NCBI GenBank assembly: GCA_009778375.1
Contig: WRJW01000186.1
Coordinates: 1 to 9,704, forward strand
From: Bacteroidota bacterium
Lineage (GTDB): Bacteria > Bacteroidota > Bacteroidia > Bacteroidales > UBA932
Length of the DNA: 9,704 nt
Direction: 5' to 3'
Below the pieces are notes generated by a model. The model was not told where the DNA came from. It saw only the letters and a program-made list of their open reading frames with translations, and made no database searches. The position numbers were made by a program, and so were the translations under genes. This document shows, piece by piece, positions 6,235 through 9,704 of this stretch. The first letter of the stretch is position 1, and each line of letters begins with the position of its first letter.

Positions 6235-6242
6235 TACTTTTG
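6235..6242 (+). promoter_or_regulatory. -7 box for the lysA-yciO-ffh-folD operon
   Basis: TACTTTTG matches the Bacteroidota -7 consensus exactly and lies 22 bases upstream of the lysA ATG at 6265. The only upstream TTTG (6219-6222) has a 12-base spacer, too short for a standard -33 element, so the -33 part is missing or degenerate. The 9-mer TACTTTTGC is identical to the box upstream of the lipoprotein operon. Confidence 0.55.
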
Positions 6243-6264
6243 CTCCCGTTTTAAATTCCACGTT

Positions 6265-7422
6265 ATGTTTAGACCCGCCCTGCGTTCCGCTTTTTCCTCT
6301 TTAGAGACTCCGTTTTACTTCTACAACATGTCGCTGTTGCACAAAACGCTTGATCTGTATACCTCCTGCCTCAAAAAATATGGCTACCACGCTCATTACG
6401 CCCTAAAAGCCAATGCTAACGACCGGATTTTAGAGGCCATGAAGCTAGCAGGCCTGGGCGCAGACTGCGTAAGCGGCAACGAGGTGGTGTTGGCCCTCAA
6501 AAGCGGATTCAGCCCCAATAAAATTGTATTTGCAGGAGTGGGAAAATCGGACAAAGAGATCCAAACGGCCCTTGAAGGATCCATTTTTTGCTTTAACTGC
6601 GAATCGATCCCCGAAATCGAGCGGATCAACGAATTGGCGGGCGGTATGGGAAAAGTTGCCAATATCTCCCTTAGAATCAACCCCGACATCGACGCCCATA
6701 CCCATAAATACATCAGCACGGGCAGGGCGCAGGATAAATTTGGCATCAGCCCCTGGATGTTTGGAGAAGTCTGGGAATTATTATCGCGCTGTTTACACGT
6801 TTCCTTGATTGGGCTGCACTTTCATATTGGCTCTCAAATTACAGATATACAAGTTTTTAAAACATTATGCGTACGTGCCCATACCTTGCAAAAATGGTTT
6901 ACCGACAAAGGCGCCCATTTGCAGGTGGTTAATCTTGGAGGCGGTTTGGGCGTTGATTACCAAGATCCCCTAACCCATTCCATAGCCGACTTTGACTCCT
7001 ATTTTGCCCTTATCCACCAAAACCTCAAACCCCTCTCCGGTCAGCAAGTCCATTTTGAACCCGGACGCTCTTTGGTTGCGCAATCGGGATTTTTAATCAG
7101 CCGCGTACTCTATGTAAAAAAAGGTAAGGGTATTAAGTTTGCCATTTTGGATGCCGGCATGAACGATTTGATTCGCCCCGCCCTGTACGGCGCCCGCCAC
7201 CACATCATCAACCTCTCTTCCGCCGGACGAATGATGCGTTACGACGTGGTAGGCCCCATCTGCGAATCGAGCGACCGCTTTGCCAAGTCGGTCTTGTTGC
7301 CTGAGGTTAAAAGAGGAGATTTTATAGCCATCTGTTCTGCAGGCGCTTACGGTCAAGTCATGGGGTTGCAATACAACCTGCGCGATTTGGCCAAAACTTA
7401 TTATTCTGACCAACTCCCTTAG
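6265..7422 (+). CDS. lysA: Diaminopimelate decarboxylase
   Basis: LysA is a cytoplasmic PLP enzyme (fold type III, alanine racemase-like barrel) that decarboxylates meso-diaminopimelate to L-lysine. From the ATG at 6265 the product is 385 residues. Motifs in order: TPFYFYN (15-21), YALKANAN (45-52) with PLP lysine K48, GADCVSGNE (65-73), LRINPDIDAHTHKYISTG (136-153), DKFGI (157-161), GLHFHIGSQI (183-192), NLGGGLGVDY (223-232), EPGRSLVA (265-272), LDAGMNDLIRPALYGA (295-310), GPICESSDRFA (330-340) with catalytic C333, and SAGAYG (358-363). The frame stays open back to 6010, but that extension runs through the divergent gene and past the promoter box, so the 6265 ATG is preferred. Diaminopimelate is also a peptidoglycan precursor. 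It leads an operon with the YciO-type gene 26 bases downstream. Confidence 0.97.
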   Translation: MFRPALRSAFSSLETPFYFYNMSLLHKTLDLYTSCLKKYGYHAHYALKANANDRILEAMKLAGLGADCVSGNEVVLALKSGFSPNKIVFAGVGKSDKEIQTALEGSIFCFNCESIPEIERINELAGGMGKVANISLRINPDIDAHTHKYISTGRAQDKFGISPWMFGEVWELLSRCLHVSLIGLHFHIGSQITDIQVFKTLCVRAHTLQKWFTDKGAHLQVVNLGGGLGVDYQDPLTHSIADFDSYFALIHQNLKPLSGQQVHFEPGRSLVAQSGFLISRVLYVKKGKGIKFAILDAGMNDLIRPALYGARHHIINLSSAGRMMRYDVVGPICESSDRFAKSVLLPEVKRGDFIAICSAGAYGQVMGLQYNLRDLAKTYYSDQLP

Positions 7423-7448
7423 AAACTGTTTACATCTATCGGTACTTC

Positions 7449-8066
7449 ATGCTCGTCAAAATCTATCCCCAAAATCCTAATCCCCGCGCCATTCGGCAAG
7501 TGGTCGATACCTTGGAAAGGGGAGGAATCGTTGTCTATCCTACCGATACCCTCTATGGTTTGGGCTGCGCCATGGATCAGTGGCAAGCGGCAGAATCGGT
7601 AGCGAAGATAAAGGGAGAAGGGGAGGGAGGCAAAGATTTTTTCTCCTTTATCCATGCCGATCTTAGTCAGTTGTCGCTCTACTGCAAACCCATCCCCACT
7701 GCTGTTTTTAAGTTGATGAAGCGTTGCCTGCCCGGCCCATTTACCTTTATTTTAGAAGCCAATAATCAGGTACCCAAGTTATTCAAAAGCAAAAAGAAAA
7801 CCGTGGGACTTAGGGTGCCCGACAACCACATTGTCAGGGAAATCGTCAGGGAGCTGGGACGCCCCCTGCTCAATACCTCTTTGCCTCCGGATGACGAAGA
7901 TCCCGAATACATTCGCGACCCCGAATGGATACACGAGCGCTACGCCAACCAGATTGATTTGGTAGTAGACGGAGGAGAAGGGGGGTTGGAACCCTCTACG
8001 GTGGTGGACTGCACTGCTGGAGAACCCATAGTGATCAGACAGGGACGCGGCATTTTAGCTTATTAA
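7449..8066 (+). CDS. YciO/TsaC (Sua5-YrdC) family protein
   Basis: The 205-residue product is a single YrdC-like domain. Members of this family bind ATP and RNA; TsaC makes threonylcarbamoyl-AMP for the t6A modification of tRNAs reading ANN codons. Visible segments are VVYPTDTLYGLG (28-39), RCLPGPFTFIL (92-102), KKTVGLRVPDN (116-126), PLLNTSLPP (139-147) and LEPSTVVDCT (180-189). Overall order, and stretches such as FSFI...DLSQLS and the KKTVGLRVP segment, resemble E. coli YciO more than TsaC, so I call it YciO-type; whether it supplies the cell's t6A activity is open. Near the position of the TsaC KxR motif there is a glycine/glutamate-rich stretch (KGEGEGGKD, 55-63). The gene lies 26 bases after lysA and 12 bases before ffh. 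Confidence 0.9.
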   Translation: MLVKIYPQNPNPRAIRQVVDTLERGGIVVYPTDTLYGLGCAMDQWQAAESVAKIKGEGEGGKDFFSFIHADLSQLSLYCKPIPTAVFKLMKRCLPGPFTFILEANNQVPKLFKSKKKTVGLRVPDNHIVREIVRELGRPLLNTSLPPDDEDPEYIRDPEWIHERYANQIDLVVDGGEGGLEPSTVVDCTAGEPIVIRQGRGILAY

Positions 8067-8078
8067 CTCATTATCAAT

Positions 8079-9395
8079 ATGTTTGAAAATTTATCAGACC
8101 GATTAGAAAGATCGTTTAAAATACTCAAAGGCGAAGGGCGGATTACCGAAATCAACGTTGCCGAAACGCTCAAAGATATTAGAAAAGCCCTGTTAGACGC
8201 TGACGTTAGCTATAAGGTAGCTAAAAACTTTTGCGACGACGTAAAACAAAAGGCGCTGGGCCAAAACGTCCTGTCCGCCGTACGCCCCGGCCAGATGATG
8301 ACCAAAATCGTCCACGACGAATTGGCCGCCCTTATGGGAAGCGAAGCGGCGGAGATTAACCTTAAAGGGCCCAAACCCCATATTGTTTTGGTGGCCGGTC
8401 TGCAGGGATCGGGTAAAACTACCTTCTCCGGAAAATTAGCCCTACTGCTCAAATCAAGGCGGAGTATGCGCCCCCTCTTGGTAGCCGGAGACGTATACCG
8501 CCCTGCAGCAATAGAACAGTTAAAGGTATTGGCCGCTCAAGTTGAGGCGGAGTTCTATACCGAAGAGGGGAACCGTCAGCCGGTATCCATTGCCCAAAAC
8601 GCCCTCAAACACGCCCGCACCATGGGGCACGATGTGGTGATCATAGATACCGCCGGCCGCTTAGCTATTGACGAGGAGATGATGCGGGAGATTAAAGCGA
8701 TTAAGGATGCCATCAAACCCAACGAAACGCTCTTTGTGGTAGACTCTATGACGGGTCAGGACGCCGTAGAAACGGCGCGCGCTTTTAACGAACGCCTTGA
8801 TTTTGACGGTGTAGTACTCACCAAATTGGACGGAGATACACGGGGGGGCGCCGCCCTCTCTATCCGCGCCGTGGTGCACAAACCCATTAAGTTTGTGAGT
8901 TCGGGAGAAAAAATGGAGGCGCTCGAACTCTTTTACCCCAAACGGATTGCCGACCGGATTTTGGGGATGGGCGATATTGTCTCTTTGGTAGAAAAAGCGC
9001 AGGAACAGTTTGACGAAGAAGAGGCCCGAAAACTCCACAAAAAGTTGGCCAAAGATCAGTTTTCCTTTAATGATTTTTACAACCAGATTCAGCAAATCAA
9101 AAAGATGGGAAACATCAAAGAGTTGGCTGCCATGATTCCGGGGATGGGCAAAGCCTTAAAAAACGCCGACTTAGACAATGCGTCCTTTAAAGGTATCGAG
9201 GCCATGATCATGTCTATGACCCCTCAGGAACGGGAACAACCCTCCCTGCTCAACGGATCCCGACGCAAACGCATTGCCATGGGAAGCGGCGCCTCCATTA
9301 CCGAACTAAACCGCCTTGTCAAACAGTTCGAGGATTCGAGAAAAATGATGAAAAACATGAGCATGATGGGCAAACTCTCCCAAAAACATAGATAA
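8079..9395 (+). CDS. ffh: Signal recognition particle GTPase Ffh (SRP54)
   Basis: Ffh binds 4.5S RNA and the signal sequences of nascent membrane proteins and docks with FtsY at the inner membrane. The 438-residue protein is complete. An N-terminal helical bundle (1 to about 95) precedes the GTPase domain with G1 GLQGSGKTT (107-115), DVYRPAAIEQL (138-148), G3 DTAGR (190-194), G4 TKLDG (248-252), RGGAALS (255-261) and the closing SSGEK (274-278). The methionine-rich M domain (about 329-438) carries GSRRKRIAMGSG (393-404), the RNA-binding region, and a tail with KMMKNMSMM (422-430). The ATG at 8079 follows the YciO-type gene by 12 bases. The stop TAA is followed two codons later by an in-frame TAG. 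Adjacency to folD is, to my knowledge, common in Bacteroidota. Confidence 0.98.
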   Translation: MFENLSDRLERSFKILKGEGRITEINVAETLKDIRKALLDADVSYKVAKNFCDDVKQKALGQNVLSAVRPGQMMTKIVHDELAALMGSEAAEINLKGPKPHIVLVAGLQGSGKTTFSGKLALLLKSRRSMRPLLVAGDVYRPAAIEQLKVLAAQVEAEFYTEEGNRQPVSIAQNALKHARTMGHDVVIIDTAGRLAIDEEMMREIKAIKDAIKPNETLFVVDSMTGQDAVETARAFNERLDFDGVVLTKLDGDTRGGAALSIRAVVHKPIKFVSSGEKMEALELFYPKRIADRILGMGDIVSLVEKAQEQFDEEEARKLHKKLAKDQFSFNDFYNQIQQIKKMGNIKELAAMIPGMGKALKNADLDNASFKGIEAMIMSMTPQEREQPSLLNGSRRKRIAMGSGASITELNRLVKQFEDSRKMMKNMSMMGKLSQKHR

Positions 9396-9408
9396 ACATA
9401 GCTAACTT

Positions 9409-9704
9409 ATGGAAATATTAGACGGAAAAAAGACGGCCCAAGCCTTAAAGGGCCACATAGCCACAGAGGTAGCACAATGGGTGGCCCAAGGAAATAAACG
9501 CCCCCACTTAGCTGCCATTTTGGTGGGCACGGACGGAGCGAGCCAAACCTACGTAGGGCATAAAGAGAGAGACTGCAAAGAGGCAGGAATCGAATCGACC
9601 GTGATCCGGTTGGACGATACCATTGGGGAGGAAGCGCTGCTGCAAACCATCGAGGGAATAAACCAAAACGCCGACATAGACGGATTGATTGTACAACTCC
9701 CCCT
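9409..9704 (+). CDS. folD: Bifunctional methylenetetrahydrofolate dehydrogenase/cyclohydrolase, 5' part
   Basis: FolD converts 5,10-methylene-THF to 10-formyl-THF in two steps, feeding purine synthesis and formyl-Met-tRNA. Only the first 98 codons are in the window; the gene runs off the right edge. The N-terminus MEILDGKK is typical, AAILVGTDGASQTYVGHKE (35-53) contains the catalytic pair Y48 and K52 in the YxxxK arrangement, followed by CKEAGI (56-61), and the segment IDGLIVQLPL at the edge is the start of the QLPLP motif. The ATG at 9409 lies 13 bases after the ffh stop and is presumably co-transcribed with it. It has a functional link to purD at the other end of the window, though the two are in different operons. 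Confidence 0.97.
   Translation, partial: MEILDGKKTAQALKGHIATEVAQWVAQGNKRPHLAAILVGTDGASQTYVGHKERDCKEAGIESTVIRLDDTIGEEALLQTIEGINQNADIDGLIVQLP

Noticed and set aside
6010..6264. N-terminal extension of lysA by 85 codons
   Set aside because: The extension runs antisense through the start of the deoxyhypusine synthase-like gene and across the promoter region; homologues begin near the 6265 ATG, which lies just after the -7 box.
8661..9095. 144-codon open frame on the minus strand, opposite ffh
   Set aside because: It lies wholly within the conserved GTPase and linker region of Ffh; the composition (F, V, H, R-rich) fits a reverse-strand shadow, and no start signal is seen.
1..9704. A new defence, mobile or biosynthetic system
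   Set aside because: No transposase, integrase, toxin-antitoxin pair, repeat array, nuclease/helicase cluster or large assembly-line gene is present; gene content and order are housekeeping.

Overview
The window looks like ordinary chromosomal DNA from a member of the Bacteroidota, most likely Bacteroidales. Three things point there: a DUF4296-type lipoprotein; Bacteroidota-type protein variants (a deoxyhypusine synthase-like enzyme, a YciO-type protein, a CxxxCxxC radical SAM protein ending its motif in YCECGW); and promoter boxes of the TAnnTTTG class in both divergent intergenic gaps. No tRNA, rRNA, CRISPR array, insertion sequence, phage gene or defence system was seen. Genes cover almost everything; the longest non-coding stretch is about 80 bases.

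Layout. (1) Positions 1-2555, minus strand: a leftward operon read as polysaccharide deacetylase, then purD, then a multi-pass membrane protein that starts with GTG and runs off the left edge. (2) 2556-2629: a short divergent promoter region with a -7 box on each strand. (3) 2630-5150, plus strand: a packed operon of DUF4296-like lipoprotein, radical SAM protein, dtd (D-aminoacyl-tRNA deacylase) and deoC (deoxyribose-phosphate aldolase); the first two genes overlap by 19 bases and the others sit 1-4 bases apart. (4) 5151-6182, minus strand: a deoxyhypusine synthase-family gene that meets deoC tail to tail with no base between the stop codons. (5) 6183-6264: a second divergent promoter region. 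(6) 6265-9704, plus strand: lysA (diaminopimelate decarboxylase), a YciO/TsaC-family gene, ffh (signal recognition particle GTPase) and the 5' part of folD, which is cut by the right edge.

The genes mostly serve core metabolism and translation quality: purine synthesis (purD, with folD supplying one-carbon folates), lysine and peptidoglycan precursor synthesis (lysA), deoxynucleoside salvage (deoC), D-amino acid proofreading (dtd), possible tRNA modification (YciO-like) and membrane protein targeting (ffh). The least understood pieces are the deoxyhypusine synthase homologue, the radical SAM protein, the lipoprotein and the membrane protein. I found no convincing intrinsic terminator and no clear new multi-gene system. 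The points most worth a second look are the substrate of the deoxyhypusine synthase-like enzyme, the overlapping divergent promoters, the zero-spacing convergent junction, and the repeat-bearing tail of the lipoprotein gene that overlaps the radical SAM start.
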